Positions 39,493 to 47,917 of a DNA stretch of 64,000 nucleotides are shown piece by piece. This DNA comes from Streptomyces coeruleorubidus (GTDB taxonomy: Bacteria; Actinomycetota; Actinomycetes; Streptomycetales; Streptomycetaceae), in contig NZ_CP118527.1 of assembly GCF_028885415.1 (NCBI RefSeq), forward strand, positions 6,324,001 through 6,388,000, in the 5' to 3' direction. The position numbers and the translations under genes are program-made. Position 1 is the first letter of the stretch. Each line of letters begins with the position of its first letter. Under the pieces are notes generated by a model. It searched no databases and had not been told where the DNA came from. It saw nothing but the letters and a program-made list of their open reading frames with translations.

Positions 39493-40533
39493 ATGGCCGC
39501 CTGTACTGATACCGGTGCCCCAGCCCCGGTCGCCTCGGCGGTGAACGCGCCTGCCGCGGTGCGCGACGACAGGGTGCACCGCCCCCTCGACCGCTCGGCG
39601 CGCGTGTTCGTGGCCGGGGGCTCGGGGCTGGTCGGTTCGGCGGTGCGCAGGGAGCTTCGCCGTGAAGGGTTCACTGATGTGGTCGCGCCCGGCTCGGCGG
39701 AGCTGGACCTGAGGGAGCGGCAGGCGGTGTTCGACTGGTTCGCGGCCGTGCGCCCGGACGTGGTGGTGCTGGCCGCGGCACGAGTGGGCGGGATCAAGGC
39801 GAATACCACCCGGCCCGCCGAGTTCCTCTCCGACAACCTGCGCATTCAGGTCAACATGCTGGACGCGGCCCTGGAGCACGGGGTGGAGCGGCTGCTGTTC
39901 CTGGGTTCCAGTTGCATCTACCCGAAGTTCGCCGAGCAGCCCATCCGCGAGGAGGCGCTGCTGACGGGTCCCTTGGAGCCGACCAACGACGCCTACGCGA
40001 TCGCCAAGATCGCCGGCATTTTGAACGTGCGGGCGGTACGACGCCAGTACGGCCTGCCCTGGATCTCCGCCATGCCGACCAATCTGTACGGGCCGGGCGA
40101 CAACTTCCACCCCGAGCACTCTCATGTGCTGCCGTCCCTGATGCGGCGCTTCCACGAGGCTAAGGAGTCGGGTGCGCGGCGGGTGGTGAACTGGGGCAGT
40201 GGCGCGCCTCGTCGGGAGTTCCTCCATGTGGACGATCTGGCACGGGCGTGCCTGCATCTGATCGAGCACTACGACGGGGACAGTCCGGTCAACGTCGGCA
40301 CCGGCACGGACCTGACCATCCGGGAACTGGCGGAACTCGTCGCGGACGTCGTCGGGTACCGCGGGAGCGTCGAGTGGGACACGAAGCAGCCGGACGGCAC
40401 CCCACGCAAGCTCCTTGACGTGTCCCGGCTCATCGCGCTCGGCTGGGCGCCCCGTATCGGCCTGCGGGAAGGAATCGCCCGGACGTACGCCTGGTACGTG
40501 GACAATCTCGAGTCCGGCACGCTGCGGCACTGA
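39493..40533 (+). CDS. fcl: GDP-L-fucose synthase
   Basis: 346 residues from ATG 39493. After a variable 35-residue leader, VFVAGGSGLVGSAVRREL binds NADP. ARVGGIKANTTRPAEFL, FLGSSCIYPKFAEQPIREEALL, the catalytic NDAYAIAKIAG (Tyr-x-x-x-Lys), MPTNLYGPGDNF and WGSGAPRREFLHVDDLA are diagnostic. It epimerises and reduces the GMD product to GDP-L-fucose. It diverges from the gmd operon. Confidence 0.95.
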   Translation: MAACTDTGAPAPVASAVNAPAAVRDDRVHRPLDRSARVFVAGGSGLVGSAVRRELRREGFTDVVAPGSAELDLRERQAVFDWFAAVRPDVVVLAAARVGGIKANTTRPAEFLSDNLRIQVNMLDAALEHGVERLLFLGSSCIYPKFAEQPIREEALLTGPLEPTNDAYAIAKIAGILNVRAVRRQYGLPWISAMPTNLYGPGDNFHPEHSHVLPSLMRRFHEAKESGARRVVNWGSGAPRREFLHVDDLARACLHLIEHYDGDSPVNVGTGTDLTIRELAELVADVVGYRGSVEWDTKQPDGTPRKLLDVSRLIALGWAPRIGLREGIARTYAWYVDNLESGTLRH

Positions 40534-40729
40534 CAGACTCCGTTCAGGGTATGCCGCTGCCGCGAGCATGTGCCCGTCGCCTACGTCGAGGTTGGGCTTG
40601 TTCAGGCGGTCATGGCGGCAGCGGCCGACAGCGGGTACCCCGACGACGACGTGAGGTCATGCGTCGGGAGATCCGCTGTCGGCCGCCGGTACTGCTGAGG
40701 CTTCGCAGCTGCCCGATGGAGCGGGGCGG

Positions 40730-41233
40730 TCAGTTCTGCTTCCGCCGACGGACGGCCATCATCGTGCCGGCTCCGAGCGCCAGCAGCCCTGCGGCTCCGC
40801 CCAACAGAACGGGCGTCCGGTCCTCACCGGTGTCGGCGAGGTGAGGCTTGTGCGAGTTTACGGTGATCTTGGCCGAGAGCTTCAGTTTCGATTTCTCTCC
40901 CTTGAGAAGGAAGATGTGCTTGCCCGGATCGGTCCATTTGGGGATGGTGACGGTACCCTCCACCGTGCCGTTTGCGTCGGCGGTGAAATGGCCCAGCTTG
41001 ACCGGCTTCGAGAAGAGCAATGCGTCCACCCCCTCGTTCGGAGTGAACCCGGTCCCTGTGAAGGCGAGGTCGTCTCCTGCGTCAACGGTGGTGGCGCTGA
41101 GGGTCAGGCTCGGGGCATCGGGTGGATACGGCTGGGAGTGGGCAGGTTGGGCCCCTACGACTGGGACTGCGGCCAGGACAGCGGAGGCTGCTGTGGCCGC
41201 GAAGGCGGCACGACACTTCGATGACGCCGTCAT
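40730..41233 (-). CDS. secreted LAxTG cell-wall protein (sortase substrate)
   Basis: 167 residues from ATG 41233. A signal peptide (about 1-30) is followed by a beta-sandwich/Ig-like domain (LTLSATTVDAGDDLAFTGTGF, VEGTVTIPKWTDPGKH). The sorting signal is the LADTG motif, a hydrophobic helix VLLGGAAGLLALGAGTMMAV and a basic end RRRKQN. LAxTG is the motif of class E sortases in Streptomyces, so the protein is predicted to be covalently anchored. An ATG at 41251 is an alternative start. Confidence 0.85.
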   Translation of the reverse strand: MTASSKCRAAFAATAASAVLAAVPVVGAQPAHSQPYPPDAPSLTLSATTVDAGDDLAFTGTGFTPNEGVDALLFSKPVKLGHFTADANGTVEGTVTIPKWTDPGKHIFLLKGEKSKLKLSAKITVNSHKPHLADTGEDRTPVLLGGAAGLLALGAGTMMAVRRRKQN

Positions 41234-41624
41234 CGCATTCACACTCCTCAAATGGAATCGGGCGACGGCATGGTCCGGCCCGCGAGTACTGTATGTGCAT
41301 AGATAGCGCCGAATAGCGCATGTTAAGCACTTTCGGGAGGCAAAGCGCTGTATGGCGTATGCAGATCACCGGATTGGCCGCTAGTTCCCGGATGTGAGGA
41401 GCGAAGGCGCCCGATATGTGCCATGCGGTTGGTCCGCCTCGTGGCGGCTGCCCTGACCAGTGATTCCGCGCTCTTTCAGAGGCGCTGGTGTACCGCAGGC
41501 GCCCGGGCCGCGACGCTCACCCGACGGCCGCTGCTTGACCGGATGGCGCGATCCTGAAACTCGGTCCGAGCACCACAGCCGGGAAGAAACGCTCTTTGAA
41601 GTCCTCACCCGGTGGAGATGTCGG
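41234..41624. other. 391-nt divergent gap without a gene
   Basis: Divergent promoter space between the LAxTG protein and the phosphatase. It has an AT-richer stretch near 41280-41340 (GCATAGATAGCGCCGAATAG). No frame resembles a protein. Confidence 0.5.
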
Positions 41625-42248
41625 ATGAATACTGACATCGCGCCGCACGTCTTGGTCTCCTTTTCTTCCCCTCCTGGAGGGTGTGTGCCCCCGTTCCGCG
41701 TACTTGTGGTGTGCACCGGCAACGTCTATCGCTCTCCGCTTGCCGAGTGCCTGCTCAGGCACCAACTGCTCGAGTATCGGCAAATGATCCATCTGAGCAG
41801 TGCCGGCACCCGGGCCGTCGCGGGTATGCCAATGGCGGCTGTTGTCGCCTCCTTCCTCCTCGGACGTGGCGTGCAGCCCTCCGGGATGGGCTCCTGCCGA
41901 CTGACCAAGGAGATGGTCGAAGACGCGGACCTGGTACTGGGCGCTGCGACGGAGCATCGTGAGGCCGCTGTGCGGCTGTCCCCTGTGCGTGCGCTGTCCC
42001 GTGCGTTCACCTTCCGTGAGTTCGCCCGGCTGGTGCGTTCAGAGGACGCCGCAGGCGTGGTGGATCCGGCCGCACGGTTTGTGACCCTCGTCCAGGGGGC
42101 GGCCGCTCGCCGTGGTGCCGTGTCGACACGCATGGGTGACGTAGACGTGAACGACCCTCTTGGCGTACCTCCATCACAAGTGCACGAGTGTCTGGTTCAG
42201 ATCGAGGAGATCGTTGAGCGGATCGCCGCCGCCATGCGGACCAGTTAG
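41625..42248 (+). CDS. low-molecular-weight protein tyrosine phosphatase
   Basis: 207 residues from ATG 41625; a GTG at 41685 with GGAGGG close by is an alternative that removes the odd N-terminal 20 residues. The P-loop CX5R is VCTGNVYRSPLAECLL. A DP motif occurs near the end (DVNDPLG) in place of the usual DPxG acid loop. In capsule loci these Wzb-like enzymes dephosphorylate the BY-kinase; here the partner would be the kinase at 19192-20712. It forms the right end of the exopolysaccharide locus. Confidence 0.85.
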   Translation: MNTDIAPHVLVSFSSPPGGCVPPFRVLVVCTGNVYRSPLAECLLRHQLLEYRQMIHLSSAGTRAVAGMPMAAVVASFLLGRGVQPSGMGSCRLTKEMVEDADLVLGAATEHREAAVRLSPVRALSRAFTFREFARLVRSEDAAGVVDPAARFVTLVQGAAARRGAVSTRMGDVDVNDPLGVPPSQVHECLVQIEEIVERIAAAMRTS

Positions 42249-42278
42249 CATCCGTCTTCGTCAGCTACGAGGTGAGGG

Positions 42279-42510
42279 TCACTCGGCGCTCGTCTGGTTA
42301 CCGGCGCCGTCGTGGGCGTAGCTCTCGGTCCAGCCCCGCGCGGTGACGCCCGTGACCCGTCCCGCGGCGTCCAGATCGAAGTGGCTGCTGCCGTTCAACC
42401 TGTCGTCCGTGCGCAGCAGGCGGCCGGCCTCGTCATAGGCGTTGTGCACGGTGATCAAGTACGCGCCCCGCGCGGTCGTACTCGATGTTCCGGTGGCGGC
42501 CCGGCCTCCC
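42279..42510 (-). pseudogene. RHS/YD-repeat protein fragment
   Basis: One frame reads HNAYDEAGRLLRTDDRLNG, HFDLDAAGRVTGVTARG and WTESYAHDGAGNQTSAE then stop. The preceding repeat RNIEYDRAGRVLDH is in another frame. These are YD repeats of RHS/polymorphic-toxin proteins, so this is a frameshifted scrap of a once large gene, with no start and no upstream body. Confidence 0.75.
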
Positions 42511-42567
42511 TCCGGTGGGGAAGGGAAGGGGAACAGGGCGGGAAGATGGCAGTACACAGTGGCGTGT

Positions 42568-43584
42568 ATGTGTACACACTCCCCGAGAAGCTCGCAGTCG
42601 AGGCTGCTCCTGGTGATGCCGAGTCACCAACTCGTGCGAAGAGGTGCCGAGTTGGGGTTTCGCATCTGGTCGGTATGGGATCCGTCGCAGCTGGAGGCCG
42701 ACTTGGCGCCGCGCGTCGAGGAGGTCTCCGAGGAGCTGCTGCTCACGGATTTCACCGACGAGACCGGGCTGCGCGAGGTCATCGCGCGGACCGCGCGGCG
42801 CCATGACATCGACGCCGTGCTGCACTGCGGACACGGCGACTCCGTCCTGCCGGTGGTCCGGGAGGCATGGCGGCTGGGCCTGTCTCCGAACCCCCCGGCG
42901 GTGTACGAACGGCTCCAGGTCTGCGAAGAGGGCGACCGGGCCCCTGCCGAGGCTCCCCGGGTGAGTGTCGAGACGCTGACCGTGAACGGGACCCACCACG
43001 TCGTGGGGATGACGGCTCAACGCACCACGGGGCCGCCGGACTTCCTCGTGACGGGCTACCTCCATCCGGCGCCGTTGACCGACGACGAACGAAAGATCAT
43101 CGGGGCGGCGGTCGAGGAGCGGCTGACGGCGAGCGGATACCGTTTCGGCCCGGCCCACACGCAGGTGGCGCTGCTGCCCGACGGGCCGCGGATCGTGTCC
43201 TGCCGCGCGCACCTGGGCGCCGACCGCATCCCCCTGCTCGTCGAGATCGCGCGCGGGTTCGACCTGGAGGCAGCGGTCTTCACGGCCCTTTCGGGAGGTC
43301 GCCCCGTCGTGCCGAGCGCCTCCCGGTACGCCGAGGTCGGTTTCTTCCTGCTGCCCGAGGGGCGGCTGGAGACCTACACGGGCACCGAGGACATCGCCGT
43401 GACCCCCTGGGTCCGTGGAGCCCGCTTCCCGTACGCCGTCGGCGACTGGATCGCGCCCATCGGCGACCCGCGTGCCCGTCGCGCCTACGTGGTGGTCGAG
43501 GGGGACACACCGGAACTCACCCGCGATCGCATCGCCAAGGCGCGAGTGGACCTCGTCGCCGATATCCGGCCAGCCACCCGATGA
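42568..43584 (+). pseudogene. ATP-grasp-like protein lacking its ATP-binding centre (degenerate or deleted)
   Basis: The frame is open for 338 codons from ATG 42568. The N-terminal ~110 residues look like a pre-ATP-grasp domain (LLLVMPSHQLVRRGAELGF, DAVLHCGHGDSVLPVVREAWRLGL). The C-terminal part matches carboxylate-amine ligases (VSVETLTVNGTHHVVGMTAQRTTGPP, ASGYRFGPAHTQVALLPDGPRI, LGADRIPLLVEIARGFDLEAAVF). Between VYERLQ and RVSVETL some 90 residues with the ATP-binding strands are missing, and the metal-binding Glu before the LGADR segment reads SC. It may be an in-frame deletion relic or a repurposed protein. Confidence 0.6.
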
Positions 43585-43737
43585 CGCGCGCCGGGTAGTT
43601 ATGTTTTCCTTCTGGGCGAGGCGAAGACACGGGGGGACGGGACGCGGGATCGAGCATGCTTGGTGCATGTGCTCCGAGAGATGATCTACTCTCGCGGCGA
43701 CGTGTGTCCCATCTCATCGCTGACGGGGGAGGGTAAG

Positions 43738-46700
43738 GTGCGGGCCGCGACATCGAAACACATTCAAGACGAAACCAGTTCCGGACTGGAATTCGCCGTT
43801 CTCGGATCTCTGGAAGTCCGCAACGGCAGCGAACCCGTATCGGTCAACGGGGCTCTGCAACGGCGCGTTCTCGTGATGCTGCTCCTGGAGGCCGGGCGCG
43901 TCGTGCCCGTCTCCCGTCTGGTGGCGGCCGCATGGAACGAAGAACCACCGGACAGCGCCGAGCACCAGGTGCGCAAGACGGTTGCCAAACTGCGCAGCCG
44001 CATTCCGCACGGCCCCGACATCATCGTGACCGACGGGCCCGGATACCGCGCGGTCGTCGACACCGACCAACTCGACCTGCTGCGCCACCAGAAGCTGTTG
44101 AGGCAGGCCAGGGAATCACTCGACGCGGGGGAGCCGGAGCGGGCCGCCGCACAATTGCGTGAGGCGCTGGCGCTGTGGCGAGGGCCGGTGCTGTCCGGTT
44201 CCGGCGGCCGTGTGGTCGACGCCGCCTCGACGGCTCTGGAGGAGCAGCGGCTCAGCGCTGCCGAGCAGCTCTACGATCTGTGCATCGACGCGGGCGAGGC
44301 CGCCGAGATCACGGGTGAGCTGCGTGTCCTCGTCGACGAGCATCCGCTGCGCGAGACGCTGCGCAGCCGGCTGATGCTCGCCCTCTACCACTCCGGCCAG
44401 CAAGCCGCCGCCCTCGACGAGTTCGCCCGTGCCCGAGGTCACCTCGCGGACGAACTGGGCATAGACCCCGGCACGGAGCTGACCGGACTGCACGAACGCA
44501 TCCTGCGCCAGGACCCGTCGCTCACTCGTCCGGAACGCTCCGCGTCCCGTGTCCCGCACCAGGTGACCGAGGCTCCGTACGCGCTGCCGTTCGACGTGCC
44601 CGACTTCTCGGGCCGCAGCTCCGAGCTGAAGTGGGTCTGCGACACGGCCAGGTGTGCCCAGGCCGGGGCACCGACGGTCCTGGCCCTCGACGGCATGGGC
44701 GGCGGCGGCAAGACGGCCCTGGCCATCCGCGCCGCCCACGAACTGGCCGAGCAGTATCCGGACGGCAGTCTCTTCATCGACCTGCACGGCTTCACACCGG
44801 GCCAGACGCCGCTCAGCGCGTTCCACGCACAAGGAGACCTGCTCGCCGCCGCCGGCATCCCCAGCGACGAGATACCCACGGTGCCGGCGGGACGTGCCGC
44901 GCGGTGGCAGTCCTACATGCGGGGCCGTCGCATGCTGCTGGTCCTGGACAACGCCGCCGCGTCCGAGCAGGTGCGGGCGCTGATCCCCGCCTCCTGCGAC
45001 AGTCTGGTACTGATCACCAGCCGCCCGCGGCTGACCGGACTGGACGGAGCCGAGTGGCTCTCCGTCGGCGCCCTTCCGGAGCAGGACAGCCACCAGATCC
45101 TGCGGAACACCCTCGGTGCCGAACGCGTCGAGAAGGAGCCGGACGCGGCCCGTGAGCTGCTGCGGCTGTGCGGAGGTCTCCCGCTGGCGGTCAGGATCGC
45201 CGCCGCCCGGCTGGCGAACCGTCCGCACTGGACCGTCCAGCGACTCGTCGAACGGCTGCGGGACCACGACCGGCGCCTGGACGAACTCACCAGCGAGGGC
45301 AGGGGGGTCGCTGGCGCGCTGCTGCTGTCGTACCAGTCCATGCCCGACGACCAGCGAACGGCCTTCCGGCTTCTGGGCCACCACCCCGGACGCTATCTGG
45401 ACGCCGAAGAAGCCGCCGCGCTGTTGGACACCGATGTCCTGACGGCCGAGGACGTGCTGGAAGAACTCGTCGACGTACGGCTGTTGGAGGCCAGGGAACC
45501 GGGGGTGTACGCCCTGCACGACCTGGTGCGCAGCTTCGTGCAACGGGTCGCGCAGGGGCAGCAGGCGCCGGAGGACGGACAAGCGGTGCGGCGACTGCTG
45601 GATCACTACCTGAACACGGCGGAACGCGCGTGCGACACGCTGTTTCCCGGACGGCGCCGCTTCTCGGACCGCGACGAAGGAGGCCGGGCACGCGAGGAGT
45701 TCGACCACAAGGACAAGGCGCTCCAGTGGCTCGACCAGCACCGCGACAGTCTGCTGGCGGCGGTGGACGCCGCGTATCACGGAGGGCTGCTCTGGCACGC
45801 CGCGCGGCTGCCGCGTGAGCTGGGCTTCCACTCCAGCATCCGCGGCTACGACGCCAGCGCGAACGCGGCGCTGGAGAAAGGTGTCAGCGCGTCGCGACAG
45901 CTCGGGGACCAGCCGTTGACCCGGCTGAACCTGATGAATCTGGCCATGGGCAAGTGGCGGCTGGGGCAGTTGCGCGACGCGGTCGCCCGGCTGGAGGAAG
46001 CCGTGGCCCTGTCCCGGCGGATGGAGGACGTGCACAGCGAGGCGGAGTGCCGGGCCCGGCTGGGACAGGCGTGCAACAGCATGGGAGAGCTGGAGCGCGC
46101 GCTGCACCTGTGCCAGGAGGCCAACGAACGTGCGCAGGAGCTCGGCTTCACCCGGCTCGACGGCTCGTCGCTGAGCACGCTGAGCCTGATCCAGGTGCGG
46201 CTCGGGCGGTTCGAGGAGGCGGCTCAGTCGGGGGAGCGGGCGGTGGCCATCTTCGACTCGATCCAGGAGGTACAGCTCTCCGTGGACGCGCTGAGCAATC
46301 TCTCCCAGGCGACCGAGGGCCTGGGCCGCTTCAAGGAGGCGCTCGCTTGGGCCGACGCGGCGCTGGAACGGTGCCAGCGCATGAGCATGCCCTCCGTGTT
46401 GCCGCTCGTGCTCGCCCGCAGAGCCGACGTGCTGGTGCGTATGGGCGAGCTGGAGGAGGCGGCGGACAGCGCAGGCCACGCACTCGCCAAGGCCACCAGG
46501 AGCACCGACGACATCCACCGTGCCACCGTGCACCTCTCGGTGGGGCGCGTGCGGTACGCGCAGGGGGACCTGGACACGGCGAAGGCTCAGCAGCTTCTGG
46601 CCCACGAGATCGCCTGCCGTATGGAGTTGCGCTACGACGAGGCGTGCGCGCTGTGGGGCCTTGCCCGTACCGCCGAGGCCCAGGGACACCCGCAGACGGC

Positions 46701-46767
46701 CCGGCGGCACCGCTCGGCGGCGGACAACCTCTTCTCCCTCATGAAAGTGCCGGAGACCGCACGGTGA
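43738..46767 (+). CDS. AfsR/SARP-family transcriptional regulator with NB-ARC and TPR domains
   Basis: 1009 residues from GTG 43738, with GGAGGG upstream. The N-terminal OmpR-like DNA-binding domain (about 20-95, FAVLGSLEVRNG, HQVRKTVAKLRSRI) is followed by the bacterial transcriptional activator domain (100-250, AAQLREALALWRGPVL, LADELGIDPGTEL). The NB-ARC ATPase has its P-loop GMGGGGKTALAIRAAHEL near 318 and Walker B RRMLLVLDNAA. C-terminal TPRs (about 690-1000) complete an AfsR-like layout. It is the probable activator of the metabolite cluster to its right; AfsR-type proteins respond to serine/threonine kinases. Confidence 0.95.
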   Translation: MRAATSKHIQDETSSGLEFAVLGSLEVRNGSEPVSVNGALQRRVLVMLLLEAGRVVPVSRLVAAAWNEEPPDSAEHQVRKTVAKLRSRIPHGPDIIVTDGPGYRAVVDTDQLDLLRHQKLLRQARESLDAGEPERAAAQLREALALWRGPVLSGSGGRVVDAASTALEEQRLSAAEQLYDLCIDAGEAAEITGELRVLVDEHPLRETLRSRLMLALYHSGQQAAALDEFARARGHLADELGIDPGTELTGLHERILRQDPSLTRPERSASRVPHQVTEAPYALPFDVPDFSGRSSELKWVCDTARCAQAGAPTVLALDGMGGGGKTALAIRAAHELAEQYPDGSLFIDLHGFTPGQTPLSAFHAQGDLLAAAGIPSDEIPTVPAGRAARWQSYMRGRRMLLVLDNAAASEQVRALIPASCDSLVLITSRPRLTGLDGAEWLSVGALPEQDSHQILRNTLGAERVEKEPDAARELLRLCGGLPLAVRIAAARLANRPHWTVQRLVERLRDHDRRLDELTSEGRGVAGALLLSYQSMPDDQRTAFRLLGHHPGRYLDAEEAAALLDTDVLTAEDVLEELVDVRLLEAREPGVYALHDLVRSFVQRVAQGQQAPEDGQAVRRLLDHYLNTAERACDTLFPGRRRFSDRDEGGRAREEFDHKDKALQWLDQHRDSLLAAVDAAYHGGLLWHAARLPRELGFHSSIRGYDASANAALEKGVSASRQLGDQPLTRLNLMNLAMGKWRLGQLRDAVARLEEAVALSRRMEDVHSEAECRARLGQACNSMGELERALHLCQEANERAQELGFTRLDGSSLSTLSLIQVRLGRFEEAAQSGERAVAIFDSIQEVQLSVDALSNLSQATEGLGRFKEALAWADAALERCQRMSMPSVLPLVLARRADVLVRMGELEEAADSAGHALAKATRSTDDIHRATVHLSVGRVRYAQGDLDTAKAQQLLAHEIACRMELRYDEACALWGLARTAEAQGHPQTARRHRSAADNLFSLMKVPETAR

Positions 46768-46892
46768 GTCCTGCGTGCCGGGCGGCCCGCGACGCGGGGA
46801 TCGGGCGGGTGTCCAGAGGGGAACGGGCCGGGAAGGCGAATCGGGAGCATCAGCGGAGTCGAAAAGGCCTCCCTTTCCAAAGGAGCTCACTC

Positions 46893-47066
46893 ATGCGCGT
46901 CATCCCCATCGCCGCCTCCGTCATCGCTCTCGGGGCTTTTCTGGGGGGACTCACTGCCTCCTTTGACGCCGACGCGCCGGAGAGGGTCCAGCAGCGCACC
47001 GTCGCCTCCGCCCCTTCGACGGACGTGGTCGTTCCCGGGCTGCGTGACAACAACGGCAACGGCTGA
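46893..47066 (+). CDS. 57-residue exported peptide
   Basis: Too short for most gene finders but well initiated: AAAGGAGCTCACTC before ATG. It reads MRVIPIAASVIALGAFLGGL, a signal-peptide-like hydrophobic helix, then ASFDADAPERVQQRT and a tail SAPSTDVVVPGLRDNNGNG. It is located between the AfsR-like regulator and the response regulator. No family is recognised. It could be a secreted signal or a small membrane regulator (the AfsR partner AfsS is a similar-sized but different protein). Confidence 0.65.
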   Translation: MRVIPIAASVIALGAFLGGLTASFDADAPERVQQRTVASAPSTDVVVPGLRDNNGNG

Positions 47067-47199
47067 GCAGGTGGGCCGCAACCGCTGGTCGCGGCCCGCT
47101 CAGTAGGTGACTTCCGGGGCGAGCCTCGCGATTTCCGCGCGCCGCGATCCGGTTCGGGACAGCGAGGCTGCTGCCCAATTCTTATCGAGGGGGAACACA

Positions 47200-47913
47200 A
47201 TGACCATTCGAGTGCTCATCTGTGACCAGCTGCCCGTTATCGCGGACGGTCTTAAGACCCTCCTCGACGCGGTGCCGGACATCGACGTGATCGGCACCAC
47301 GCACAACGGTATGGAAGCCATCGTTCTCGTGCGCACCACGCGGCCCGATGTCGTGGTCACGGATCTGAACCTCCAGACCATCTCCGGCCTTGAGATGATC
47401 CGCAGGCTCGGCAAGGAGGACGAGCCGCCCAACGTCGTCGTGTTCACCGCGTCCGACGCCGACAAGACGGTGAGCGACGTGCTGCATGCCGGCGCGAGCT
47501 GCCTGCTCGGCAAGGACGCGAGCCCGCAGGAGCTGATCACCGCGATCCAGGCGGCAGCCGCCGGGCAGACCATGCTCGCGCCGAACATCGCGCAGCGCCT
47601 GGTCACTTGGTTCCGTGCGCAGCCGGAGCCCCAGGAGTCCGCGATGTGCCCGGAGGTGACCGAGCTGACCCCGCGGGAACGGGAAGTGACCCGGATGGTG
47701 GCGCAGGGCATGTCCACCGAGGAGGTGGCCCGCGAACTGATCATCGGCGAGGCCACGGTCCGTACCCATCTCTACCGCGTGCGCACCAAGCTCGGCGTCC
47801 GCGACCGCGCCGAGCTCGTGTCACTGGCCTACCGGACCGGGCTCATCCACTCGGCCGGACAGCCCCTCGGCGACGAGAGGGTCCTGTCGCCGGTGGGCCT
47901 GCGCGCGAGTTGA
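47200..47913 (+). CDS. orphan NarL/LuxR-family response regulator
   Basis: 237 residues from ATG 47200, with GAGGGGG upstream. The receiver domain (1-120) is IRVLICDQLPVIADGL with a phospho-acceptor Asp in VVVTDLNLQTISGLEM and a Lys in LLGKDAS. The usual acidic pair DD near residue 8 is reduced to CD. The C-terminal HTH_LuxR is LTPREREVTRMVAQGMSTEEVARELIIGEATVRTHL (core EVARELIIGEATVRTHL). No histidine kinase is nearby. It ends 4 nt from the convergent acyl-CoA dehydrogenase stop. Confidence 0.9.
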   Translation: MTIRVLICDQLPVIADGLKTLLDAVPDIDVIGTTHNGMEAIVLVRTTRPDVVVTDLNLQTISGLEMIRRLGKEDEPPNVVVFTASDADKTVSDVLHAGASCLLGKDASPQELITAIQAAAAGQTMLAPNIAQRLVTWFRAQPEPQESAMCPEVTELTPREREVTRMVAQGMSTEEVARELIIGEATVRTHLYRVRTKLGVRDRAELVSLAYRTGLIHSAGQPLGDERVLSPVGLRAS

Positions 47914-47917
47914 CCTC

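Noticed and set aside
44116..46890. 924-codon minus-strand open frame opposite the SARP regulator
   Set aside because: It is the antiphase of a clear AfsR-like gene; GC-rich codons rarely give stops on the opposite strand. The protein is Arg/Val/Gln-rich with no motif.
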